NCBI GenBank assembly: GCA_014728875.1
Contig: WJKV01000086.1
Span: forward strand, 1-10,376
Direction of reading: 5' to 3'
Length of the DNA: 10,376 nt
DNA from: Candidatus Woesearchaeota archaeon
GTDB lineage: Archaea; Nanobdellota; Nanobdellia; Woesearchaeales; WJKV01
Part shown: one piece after another, positions 1 through 5,794 of the stretch
Numbering within the stretch: position 1 is the first letter of the stretch
How the letters are laid out: each line of letters begins with the position of its first letter
The notes under the pieces: model-generated
The model's database searches: none
Told to the model about the DNA's origin: nothing
Seen by the model: only the letters and a program-made list of their open reading frames with translations
Position numbers and translations under genes: made by a program

Positions 1-1
1 A

Positions 2-1219
2 TTAGAAGCAGATGCGTGGGAAGAAGAAATAGAAAGAAAACCAGGACCATTATTCGGACGAAGAACAGGAGAACGGGGTTTCATCACAACAAGAACAGCA
101 GTTACCATGGCAGCAGTCGCAACTGTCGCAACCACTGTTCTTGGTCTTGTGCTTATGTTTACAGGAAGACAAGAAGAAGTTGTTTCTGTTCCTCCGGCTG
201 AGACTATTACTATTGAAGAACCTGTGTTTGCAAGAGAAGTTCCAGGCATAAGAGAAACAATAAAACGAGAAATAGAAGAAGTTGAACCAGAAGAAAAGGA
301 AGCGGTTGAACCTCCAAAAGAACCAGAGCCAACAAATCCGTTGAAAGAACATGGAGTGACTGATGCAGAATACGAAGCCTTACAGAAGAAAATCCAAGAT
401 TTCATGGATAATTATGAGATGGGTGATTTCGGTAATTTCTACGAGTTCAATCAAGGTCCAGAAACAGTTGAGATGCTTATTCATGCATATGAGCAGATAA
501 TACCATTCATATTCCATAAAGAACTAGATAGTATCAATGACAAAAACATAAATGATCAGATGTTAACCTGTCACCGATTATATTTTCATGTTCTAAATAG
601 TAGACATAATCTTCACAATAGCAGAAAAAATCCTAACAGAGATAGAGCTGCATACAAGGAAATGGAAGAACGAATAAAAAATGAAGCGCGGGCGCGAGTA
701 CACGTCTGGCTGGACATGTGGAGAAATGGACTGTTCGGAGATGATGCTGCATTTGAAGCACTTGGATTTAGGGATCGAAAAGTTTACGGAGATAGAACAA
801 TAAAAATGCACTTTAATAATCTCGGGATGAATGGAATAATTACAGCGGAAGAATATAAGATGGCAAAAGAGAGAATGAGAGAGACCATGGATGAATATTT
901 CCGTAAGAAGAGAGAAATGAGAGAGGAAAGCGAAGGCAGACTCCCTAAAAGACTTGTACCCTGGCAGGAAGAGACAGGAGAAGTCATCAGAAGAGGAGTC
1001 ACAACAGAACCTTACGGCACAGTAAAAGTCAGTGATGAACTGATAGATACTATTGGAATGGAAGCGGAAGTCCTCGCAGAAGAAATAGAAAAAGAAACTC
1101 CCGAAGATGACAGCTGTTCTATCGGCGGTTCTATACACTGTAGTGGTGCGAATGAAGAATCAATAGAAAATGCTCTGAAAGAAATTATCGAAGAGCAGAT
1201 GCCAGAAGCCAGTGCTTAG
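2..1219 (+). CDS. Single-pass membrane protein of unknown function, 5' end outside window
   Basis: The reading frame is open from base 2, so the gene begins upstream of the window; 405 residues are visible. An in-frame ATG at 107 lies inside the hydrophobic segment and has no ribosome-binding site, so it is a poor start. Visible residues 1-32 are charged and end in an Arg-rich stretch (RRTGERGFITTR). A single membrane helix follows at about residues 33-55 (AVTMAAVATVATTVLGLVLM and on). A long acidic, Glu/Pro-rich stalk runs from about 56 to 115, followed by a mostly helical region with no motif I recognise. The positive charges before the helix suggest the N-terminus is inside and the large C-terminal part outside the cell. 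Only three cysteines are visible (about residues 190, 372 and 380), the last two as C-x7-C near the C-terminus. The stop codon overlaps the convergent neighbour by 4 bases. Function unknown; that it is a real gene is well supported by length and composition. Confidence 0.75.
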   Translation, partial: LEADAWEEEIERKPGPLFGRRTGERGFITTRTAVTMAAVATVATTVLGLVLMFTGRQEEVVSVPPAETITIEEPVFAREVPGIRETIKREIEEVEPEEKEAVEPPKEPEPTNPLKEHGVTDAEYEALQKKIQDFMDNYEMGDFGNFYEFNQGPETVEMLIHAYEQIIPFIFHKELDSINDKNINDQMLTCHRLYFHVLNSRHNLHNSRKNPNRDRAAYKEMEERIKNEARARVHVWLDMWRNGLFGDDAAFEALGFRDRKVYGDRTIKMHFNNLGMNGIITAEEYKMAKERMRETMDEYFRKKREMREESEGRLPKRLVPWQEETGEVIRRGVTTEPYGTVKVSDELIDTIGMEAEVLAEEIEKETPEDDSCSIGGSIHCSGANEESIENALKEIIEEQMPEASA

Positions 1220-1965
1220 ACTTCCAGCTCCAATCTTACTGGTTTTGCAACAAGATGTATTCTATTATAAAGCCATTCGTTCAGTTTTTCCAAATTGCTT
1301 CTATTCAGATAAATCTTTTCTTCTGCAGTTTTTTTTGCAGCAGGAGCTGCGCCAATATAAAGATTAATCAAATCATCCACCTGGCTCATTGCAAGCTTTA
1401 CTTTCATTTCTATCTCTCTGCTTTCTGCAGGATTAGAAAGGCCTCCGAATACATTCTGTCCCAATGCATGATTTTCCAGCACATTGTATTTGAACTCCAA
1501 AAGCTTCTTGACTTTGCATGCAAGGCTTGTTTCGTCTTTCTTTTCGCCTGTAAGATGGGGCTTGATGGCTAATGCAAAATATCTTAAGTCGGTTTCAAAG
1601 GATTCATGTATTGAATGATAATCGCGCAGCATTTTCCGAAATTCTTCAATAGAATCTGCTTTTTTCTTTCTTAATTCAGCTTTTTTGCTTTTCGGCACTA
1701 GTCTGTTCATCAAGTATCTGCCATTGCCCAAATCCTCTTCAAAAAGCTGTTTGGGGCAATAGCCTTTTCTCCATCTGCCGTTCACATAGGATCTTTCAAG
1801 ATTATGGCTGATTTCATTTACCAGATGCTCCTCCCTCTCTTCATTTACAGGCGCAGGAGGGTTTGCAGTATCAAAAATCTCCTGCTCAATATCACCAAGT
1901 TCTGCAGAAACCTTTGCCACAAGCTTTTTGCTCGGACCATTTGGATTGTATCTAGTAAGCTTCAT
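1216..1965 (-). CDS. Hypothetical soluble helical protein, 249 aa
   Basis: I do not recognise this protein. It is Lys/Glu-rich with no membrane segment or signal peptide, so it is probably cytoplasmic. Predicted features by eye: a basic N-terminus (KLTRYNPNGPSKK), a Tyr/Arg/Gly patch around residues 60-90 (SYVNGRWRKGYCPKQ, then NGRYLMNRLVPKSKK), and long amphipathic helices at about 92-170 and 183-236. The two cysteines (C70, C150) form no metal-binding pair. The ATG at 1965 is favoured because an archaeal TATA-like box with an upstream purine-rich BRE-like element lies about 30 nt ahead on the minus strand, predicting a leaderless or nearly leaderless mRNA. The gene diverges from the six-cysteine membrane protein gene and converges on the membrane protein gene to its left with a 4-base overlap. 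The basic patches would be compatible with nucleic-acid binding, but that is only a guess. Confidence 0.75.
   Translation of the reverse strand: MKLTRYNPNGPSKKLVAKVSAELGDIEQEIFDTANPPAPVNEEREEHLVNEISHNLERSYVNGRWRKGYCPKQLFEEDLGNGRYLMNRLVPKSKKAELRKKKADSIEEFRKMLRDYHSIHESFETDLRYFALAIKPHLTGEKKDETSLACKVKKLLEFKYNVLENHALGQNVFGGLSNPAESREIEMKVKLAMSQVDDLINLYIGAAPAAKKTAEEKIYLNRSNLEKLNEWLYNRIHLVAKPVRLELEV
1329..1336 (+). terminator. Possible T-tract terminator for the left membrane-protein gene
   Basis: A run of eight T lies 110 bases past the stop at 1219 on the plus strand, in a T-rich stretch within the convergent gene. Archaeal termination occurs at T-tracts without a needed hairpin. On the other strand the same bases encode Ala-Lys-Lys, so the run may simply reflect Lys codons. 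Confidence 0.25.
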
Positions 1966-1969
1966 TGTA

Positions 1970-1979
1970 TAGTATACTA
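1970..1979. promoter_or_regulatory. 10-bp perfect palindrome near predicted start of transcription
   Basis: TAGTATACTA is a perfect inverted repeat located 5-14 bases upstream of the minus-strand ATG at 1965, where that gene's transcription start is predicted. The half TAGTATA recurs at 1990-1996, exactly 20 bp away and overlapping the TATA box. This could be an operator for a small dimeric repressor. In AT-rich DNA a 10-bp palindrome can also arise by chance. Confidence 0.3.
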
Positions 1980-1992
1980 ATGTAAGTCCTAG

Positions 1993-2008
1993 TATATAAA
2001 CCTTTCGT
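1993..2008 (-). promoter_or_regulatory. Archaeal promoter (BRE + TATA) for the 249-aa gene
   Basis: On the minus strand the sequence reads CGAAAGG followed by TTTATATA (TATA at 2000-1993, BRE-like bases at 2008-2001). The TATA centre sits about 31 bases upstream of the ATG at 1965, which predicts transcription starting about 4-6 bases before the start codon. The stretch also carries a doubled CGAAA. It fits the archaeal TBP/TFB consensus well. Confidence 0.65.
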
Positions 2009-2031
2009 TTCGTAACCTCTTAACAGTAGTG

Positions 2032-2046
2032 ACAAACGTTTTTAAA
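2032..2046 (+). promoter_or_regulatory. Archaeal promoter (BRE + TATA) for the six-Cys membrane protein gene
   Basis: ACAAACG is followed by TTTTTAAA (TATA-like, 2039-2046). The TATA begins 32 bases upstream of the ATG at 2071, so transcription is predicted to start at or within 1-2 bases of that ATG, giving a leaderless mRNA. Together with the minus-strand promoter at 1993-2008 it makes 1966-2070 a divergent control region. Confidence 0.6.
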
Positions 2047-2070
2047 CCTGCTTATTATACTATTTCTGTT

Positions 2071-2799
2071 ATGGCAGTTAGACACAGCCTTAAAAAGGTG
2101 AGCAAGGAGACAGTAGTCAGCATTCTTAGAGAGTATTTAAGCAAGGGCCATGATATGAAGTTCATAGAAAAAGCCCTTTTAAAGGCAGAATGCCCAAAAA
2201 AGATTCTAAGAGAAGCCAAAAAAGAGCTCAAAATAGGCTTAAAAACTGCAAAAAAAGTCAAAAAGGGCGTCAAACCTAAAAAAGCACCAAAAACAACTAA
2301 AAAACCTAGCAAACCTAAACTTGCAAAACCAAGGATCATGCCTACTCCGGCAGGTCCCCCCAGAGTTGTAACGCCTCCAAAACTGCCAAAAGTAAAGCTC
2401 ACTTCAAAGAAAGTTCTTTATCCGCTCATTATTATACTGGCTTGCATAGCTGTTCTATTGATTGTGTTGTTGCTTTTCTCTATAGGTCCAGAGAACTGCG
2501 GCACAGATGAAGCTTGTTTCATTGCAAAAGCGAATGCCTGTGAACCTGCAAGATTCCATAATATGATTGACACAACAGAAATCAGCTATGTTATTGGCGA
2601 AGATTGTACTGTCACAAAAGAGATTACAAAGCTCGGCGAAAGAGAGCCAGAAGAAGTAAAAGAACTATTTCTCGGCCAGGCAATGAAATGCTCTTACCCT
2701 AAGGGAGGTTTCGACCGGGTTTACATTGATGAGATTAGCGGCAAATTAGAAACCTGCGAAGGGCCTTTGGCCACGATCATCGCAGAACTAAGAAGATAA
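2071..2799 (+). CDS. Small membrane protein with Lys/Pro linker and six-Cys outer domain
   Basis: The gene encodes 242 aa from the ATG at 2071. An in-frame GTG at 2029 is rejected because it would put the TATA box inside the coding region. Layout: residues 12-55 form a compact helical segment (VVSILREYLSKGHDMKFIEK and on) resembling short helical modules at the N-terminus of many DPANN membrane proteins. Residues 56-113 are a Lys/Pro/Ala-rich linker, strongly positive and therefore cytoplasmic. Residues 115-138 are one membrane helix. Residues 139-242 form an outer domain with cysteines at 143, 149, 157, 179, 207 and 229, enough for three disulfides; its start reads CGTDEACF-x7-C-EPA. I cannot name a function. 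The gene runs 12 bases into the 3' end of the convergent ADP-ribosylglycohydrolase-PHP gene. No lipobox or cleavable signal peptide is seen, so the helix likely acts as a signal anchor. Confidence 0.8.
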   Translation: MAVRHSLKKVSKETVVSILREYLSKGHDMKFIEKALLKAECPKKILREAKKELKIGLKTAKKVKKGVKPKKAPKTTKKPSKPKLAKPRIMPTPAGPPRVVTPPKLPKVKLTSKKVLYPLIIILACIAVLLIVLLLFSIGPENCGTDEACFIAKANACEPARFHNMIDTTEISYVIGEDCTVTKEITKLGEREPEEVKELFLGQAMKCSYPKGGFDRVYIDEISGKLETCEGPLATIIAELRR

Positions 2800-4362
2800 G
2801 AGAACTCTTCCGTCTCTTGCCCTGAACTTTCCTTTTTTAATTGCGGCAACGAGTTCTTCTGTTGTTCTTATTGAATCTGGGAATTCTGTAAAGAATCCTC
2901 CTATCTCAATAGGAGAATGCGCATCACTACCTCCGGTCCCAGGCAATCCTAATTCGTATGCAGCATCTCTTGCCTTTTTGTTTTTCCCTTCTCTCAGCCT
3001 TCCATTAAGCACTTCGACTGCGCTTATGCCTTTCAAGTCATAGATGTCGTCGCATAATTTATGCGTATATCCTATTTTATAAGGATGGGATGGAATCGCG
3101 ACTCCTCCAGCTGAATTGACAAAATCGATTACAGACTGCATAGGTCCGTACTTACCGAACTTCTCGACAACCTCATCATTCTCTATGCCGAAAAGCAATA
3201 TGTGCCCTTTGTCGCTGTGATACTCTGCCCCTCTAAAGACAGGAAAATGATGTAGTTCTCCAATTTTCTCTGCAGGCTTGCTTCCTTCAAAAGTCATGTG
3301 CTCTGTGAACGCAATACCATCCAAGCCGATTTCTTTTGCCCTTGCCACAGCTTCAGCAGGCGTCATCTGACAGTCCCTCCCAAATTTTGTATGCGTGTGC
3401 AAATCTATCCTAAATGCAGAAGGATTGTACAGCTGTTCTCCAAGCTGTACCAAATAATCATGATCTTCCAAATTATCTCCTCTGAGATCTTCAGGTATTC
3501 TGCTGTAACCATAGAATGCTCCTGCCATTGAACCTGCGATACAGGCTATGCTGTCTGTATCGCCCGGGCAAGCGCTTGCTCCGATAGAAACAACCTCTCT
3601 GAAATCCGTTCCCTTTGCAAAAGCATAGAACGCAAAAGACACTGTTTCATTTGCAGCTTCATAAGTGCCTATCTCTTTTATCGCATCTTCAATAGTTTTA
3701 TCCTTGATTTCAACAGCTTTTCTAATCTTATCACATAATTGGCGGTCTTCAATATGCTCTAATGCTTTTTCAATAGCCTCTTCTTTTCCATAATCATTCA
3801 TTATATAGCCTATAGTCGCTGCGACAGCAGTACAGCTTTCCCTTGTGACCTGGCTGTTGTGAGTAGGAATGCTTGACATTCTTGCGAACTTAACCAATTT
3901 TTCGAGATCATTATGGTACATAATGCCAATAGGAGCGACCCTCATAGAAGAGCCGCAGGTCTCTGCGGTCTTGCTGCCTGTTTCCCTTGGATCTTTTCCT
4001 CTTGAAAGCAGCCTTGCCGCACTTAGACTTGTGCCTCCGGGAAATCTTCGAAAATTAGGATCCTCATGATTCTTTTTGCCCCAGTTGCCCAATCTTTTGC
4101 CGAAATCATCCAGATTGAATCTTCTTAGCTTGATTAACGATTCTGCAAGCGCTATCATCTGCTGGGTATCGTCTGTGTATTGCCCCGCGTGCAAATGATG
4201 GCATGGGCTGGAAGGACAAGGGTCCTGGAAGGTCTCAACCTTTCCGCCATAAAACTTGTCTAAATCAGCACTAGAAATATACTCTGTAGGAGCTCCCATT
4301 GCATCACCGACTGCTGCTCCTATAATGCAGCCAGCAGCCATGTCTTCTTTTTTGTCGTACAT
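2788..4362 (-). CDS. ADP-ribosylglycohydrolase fused to PHP-type phosphoesterase
   Basis: This two-domain enzyme is 524 aa from the ATG at 4362. That start has GAGG 7 bases upstream and a TATA-like box at 4399-4407; an in-frame ATG at 4398 would add 12 residues but directly abuts that box. Residues 8-310 are an ADP-ribosylglycohydrolase (DraG/ARH family), which removes ADP-ribose from modified macromolecules using two Mg2+ ions. Visible motifs are GDAMGAPTE (19-27), the metal-binding TDDT (63-66), SSMRVAPIG (138-146), the conserved TH (167-168) and the second metal site GDTDS (267-271). Residues 317-524 are a PHP (polymerase and histidinol phosphatase) metal-dependent phosphoesterase with DLHTHT (320-325), TEH (353-355), GAE (378-380), SHP (425-427) and GSDAH (478-482). 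Both active sites look intact. There is no signal peptide, so the protein is cytoplasmic. The natural substrate is unknown; the fusion suggests the two hydrolyses act in succession or on related nucleotide adducts. It is convergent with the six-Cys membrane gene. Confidence 0.9.
   Translation of the reverse strand: MYDKKEDMAAGCIIGAAVGDAMGAPTEYISSADLDKFYGGKVETFQDPCPSSPCHHLHAGQYTDDTQQMIALAESLIKLRRFNLDDFGKRLGNWGKKNHEDPNFRRFPGGTSLSAARLLSRGKDPRETGSKTAETCGSSMRVAPIGIMYHNDLEKLVKFARMSSIPTHNSQVTRESCTAVAATIGYIMNDYGKEEAIEKALEHIEDRQLCDKIRKAVEIKDKTIEDAIKEIGTYEAANETVSFAFYAFAKGTDFREVVSIGASACPGDTDSIACIAGSMAGAFYGYSRIPEDLRGDNLEDHDYLVQLGEQLYNPSAFRIDLHTHTKFGRDCQMTPAEAVARAKEIGLDGIAFTEHMTFEGSKPAEKIGELHHFPVFRGAEYHSDKGHILLFGIENDEVVEKFGKYGPMQSVIDFVNSAGGVAIPSHPYKIGYTHKLCDDIYDLKGISAVEVLNGRLREGKNKKARDAAYELGLPGTGGSDAHSPIEIGGFFTEFPDSIRTTEELVAAIKKGKFRARDGRVLLSS
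2833..2838 (+). terminator. Possible T-tract terminator for the six-Cys membrane protein gene
   Basis: Six T follow the stop at 2799 by 33 bases, in a pyrimidine-rich plus-strand context (CTTTCCTTTTTTAATT). It sits inside the 3' end of the convergent fusion gene, where it encodes Lys. It is a candidate only. Confidence 0.3.
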
Positions 4363-4398
4363 TGTAATGCCTCGTTTAATATAACCAACAGACTCCAT

Positions 4399-4407
4399 TT
4401 ATAAAAC
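4399..4407 (-). promoter_or_regulatory. TATA-like box for the ADP-ribosylglycohydrolase-PHP gene
   Basis: The minus strand reads GTTTTATAA here. Transcription would start about 4374-4378, leaving a short leader that carries GAGG (4373-4370) 7 bases ahead of the ATG at 4362. A second minus-strand box, TTTATAAAT at 4451-4443, could drive a longer leader containing GAGGTGGTG at 4428-4420, but that strong Shine-Dalgarno-like match is too far from either ATG. Which box is used is uncertain. Confidence 0.45.
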
Positions 4408-4464
4408 TTGCCCTTTTTTCACCACCTCATAAAGACAACATTATTTATAAAGGCCCCTCCTTAC

Positions 4465-4473
4465 TTTTAAATA
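4465..4473 (+). promoter_or_regulatory. TATA box for the 402-aa gene
   Basis: TTTTAAATA begins 31 bases upstream of the ATG at 4496, the spacing expected if transcription starts at the first base of the start codon. No Shine-Dalgarno sequence precedes the ATG (CAGTCTGGAT). This indicates a leaderless mRNA. Confidence 0.6.
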
Positions 4474-4495
4474 TTCACTAAAATTCAGTCTGGAT

Positions 4496-5704
4496 ATGGG
4501 AAGCATAGAAGCAGAAGAAAATGCAGAACCACAGCCTGTTGACCTTGAAAAGATTCCAGAATCCATTGAGACCATTCTTTCTGAGATAAGAAAAGAAATT
4601 GAAGATCCTGATGCGCCAAACCAGGCAATGAACGAGCTTGGCAAGCTGCTGGTAGAGGCAGAAGAAAAAGACAGGGACGACCTTGTGACAAAGGTTAATG
4701 CAGGCATCAAGAAGCTTGAAACCATAAAGGCTGTCTGGAGAAGACTGCACAAAAGAAACAAGGTAAGAAATTCCTACATAGATTATGAAGAACTTAACAC
4801 TATCGACCCGGATCTGCAAAAAGATGATTTTAAAGCAATGTCAACATACCATTTTCCTAAGAACCCTCAGACTCACCTGAACAGGATAACTGCAAAAGAT
4901 GCAATAGACTACCTGCGCATAAGAAAATCATACGAATCCATGATAAGCGTTGCAAAAATCATTTCAGCTAACCTGGGCAAGCCTGTCAGAGAAATCAAAA
5001 AGCGCCTGAGATACATTAAGAGATCCTCAACATTGAGAGAATACATCATTAATCTGGGGAGTTCAGGAGGAAGAGGTCCGCATTTCTATCTTGTCGATGT
5101 TTCAATGATTGCCCAGATTGAAGGCTTCATCCAGAAAAAATTCGAAGCAGAGGAAAGAGAAAGCGCTCCGTCAAAAGCAGCTGTTCCGTGCGACTATGTC
5201 CATATTGAGGACGCCTGCGAATCCACAGGAATCACATACAGCGAGCTAATAAAAGCTGCAAAAAAAGGCAAGATACTTCATGCTGTTGAATCAAGAGGGA
5301 AATCGATTGTCATTCATTTTGATCCTGTTTCTTTGGAAGACTATGTTCTTATGAAAAAACAGGAAAGCGATGCAAGAAGAAAAACTTCTGCAACCCGGTT
5401 AAAAGAGAGCAAAAAAACAAAGACAAAAAAAGATCCAGACCCTGCAGATGATGAGACAATAATCTACAACAATTTCCATTCGCCTGTTGAGATAAATGCC
5501 GGCCCCATACCAATAGAAAGAATACTTGACAATGGCCATTATGTAACAAGAAGCCAGCTCATGAAGTTTTACAGCCTTACACAAAAACAAGCTGACCAGA
5601 TACTCAATACAGACAGGCTTAAGAAAGCCGTATTTGTGGGAAAAGAAAGGTATCTCGTTGCAAACTGGCTAATAGAGAGTATTAAAAGTGAACTGGGCCT
5701 GTAA
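4496..5704 (+). CDS. Putative nucleic-acid-binding protein with three winged-helix-like units
   Basis: I do not recognise this 402-aa protein as a named family. Residues 1-90 are acidic then helical (PESIETILSEIRKEIEDPDA, later WRRLHKRNK), possibly a coiled-coil or partner-binding segment. Three later segments follow one pattern: helix, turn, helix, a short beta 'wing', then a closing helix. Unit 1 is about 148-213 (AKIISANLGKPVREIKKRLR, wing around GSSGGRGPHFYLVD). Unit 2 is about 233-287 (VHIEDACESTGITYSELIKA, wing HAVESRGKSIVIHFDP), resembling MerR/excisionase-type helix-turn-helix domains. Unit 3 is about 347-398 (YVTRSQLMKFYSLTQKQADQ, wing AVFVGKERYLV). Units 2 and 3 are separated by a Lys-rich linker (300-320). 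The ATG at 4496 is supported by the TATA spacing. The protein is soluble with no signal peptide. sepF starts 90 bases downstream but has its own promoter. DNA or RNA binding is inference from the pattern only. Confidence 0.8.
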   Translation: MGSIEAEENAEPQPVDLEKIPESIETILSEIRKEIEDPDAPNQAMNELGKLLVEAEEKDRDDLVTKVNAGIKKLETIKAVWRRLHKRNKVRNSYIDYEELNTIDPDLQKDDFKAMSTYHFPKNPQTHLNRITAKDAIDYLRIRKSYESMISVAKIISANLGKPVREIKKRLRYIKRSSTLREYIINLGSSGGRGPHFYLVDVSMIAQIEGFIQKKFEAEERESAPSKAAVPCDYVHIEDACESTGITYSELIKAAKKGKILHAVESRGKSIVIHFDPVSLEDYVLMKKQESDARRKTSATRLKESKKTKTKKDPDPADDETIIYNNFHSPVEINAGPIPIERILDNGHYVTRSQLMKFYSLTQKQADQILNTDRLKKAVFVGKERYLVANWLIESIKSELGL

Positions 5705-5732
5705 GCGGTCTTTATAAACAAAAACAAGGTCC

Positions 5733-5750
5733 AACAAAAAGATTTATATA
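5733..5750 (+). promoter_or_regulatory. Archaeal promoter (BRE + TATA) for sepF
   Basis: CAACAAAAAG (BRE-like) precedes TTTATATA (5743-5750), the best TATA match in the window. Transcription should start near 5773, giving a leader of about 22 bases that contains a Shine-Dalgarno sequence. sepF is thus set up for leadered translation, unlike its two neighbours. The remainder of 5705-5732 holds a weaker TTTATAAA (5711-5718) and nothing else I can assign. Confidence 0.65.
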
Positions 5751-5780
5751 TTTAATATGATTATTGTTCCTTACTTTTGA

Positions 5781-5786
5781 GGGAGG
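5781..5786 (+). promoter_or_regulatory. Shine-Dalgarno sequence deciding the sepF start
   Basis: GGGAGG lies 8 bases before the ATG at 5795 and is a strong match to the anti-Shine-Dalgarno end of archaeal 16S rRNA. It overlaps the reading frame from an in-frame TTG at 5777, which argues that the TTG is not the start. Confidence 0.75.
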
Positions 5787-5794
5787 TTTTTGAG

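Noticed and set aside
16..201. Plus-strand 61-codon frame at the left edge
   Set aside because: It overlaps the membrane-protein gene in another frame, and its translation is an unnatural Arg/Asn/Lys/Ser-rich string. It is a shadow.
593..1138. Minus-strand 181-codon frame antisense to the left membrane-protein gene
   Set aside because: It is rich in Phe/Ser/Ile/Cys, as expected from reverse reading of Glu/Lys/Arg-rich codons, with no promoter or Shine-Dalgarno site.
2029..2070. GTG upstream start adding 14 residues to the six-Cys membrane protein
   Set aside because: The extension would contain the TATA box, and the ATG at 2071 has exactly the leaderless spacing.
4363..4398. ATG at 4398 as start of the ADP-ribosylglycohydrolase-PHP gene
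   Set aside because: It abuts a TATA-like box and lacks a properly spaced Shine-Dalgarno site, while the ATG at 4362 has GAGG at 7 bases. It is not fully excluded if the distal box at 4443-4451 is used.
5777..5794. TTG start adding six residues to SepF
   Set aside because: Those codons comprise the Shine-Dalgarno sequence of the ATG at 5795, which begins with the typical amphipathic helix.
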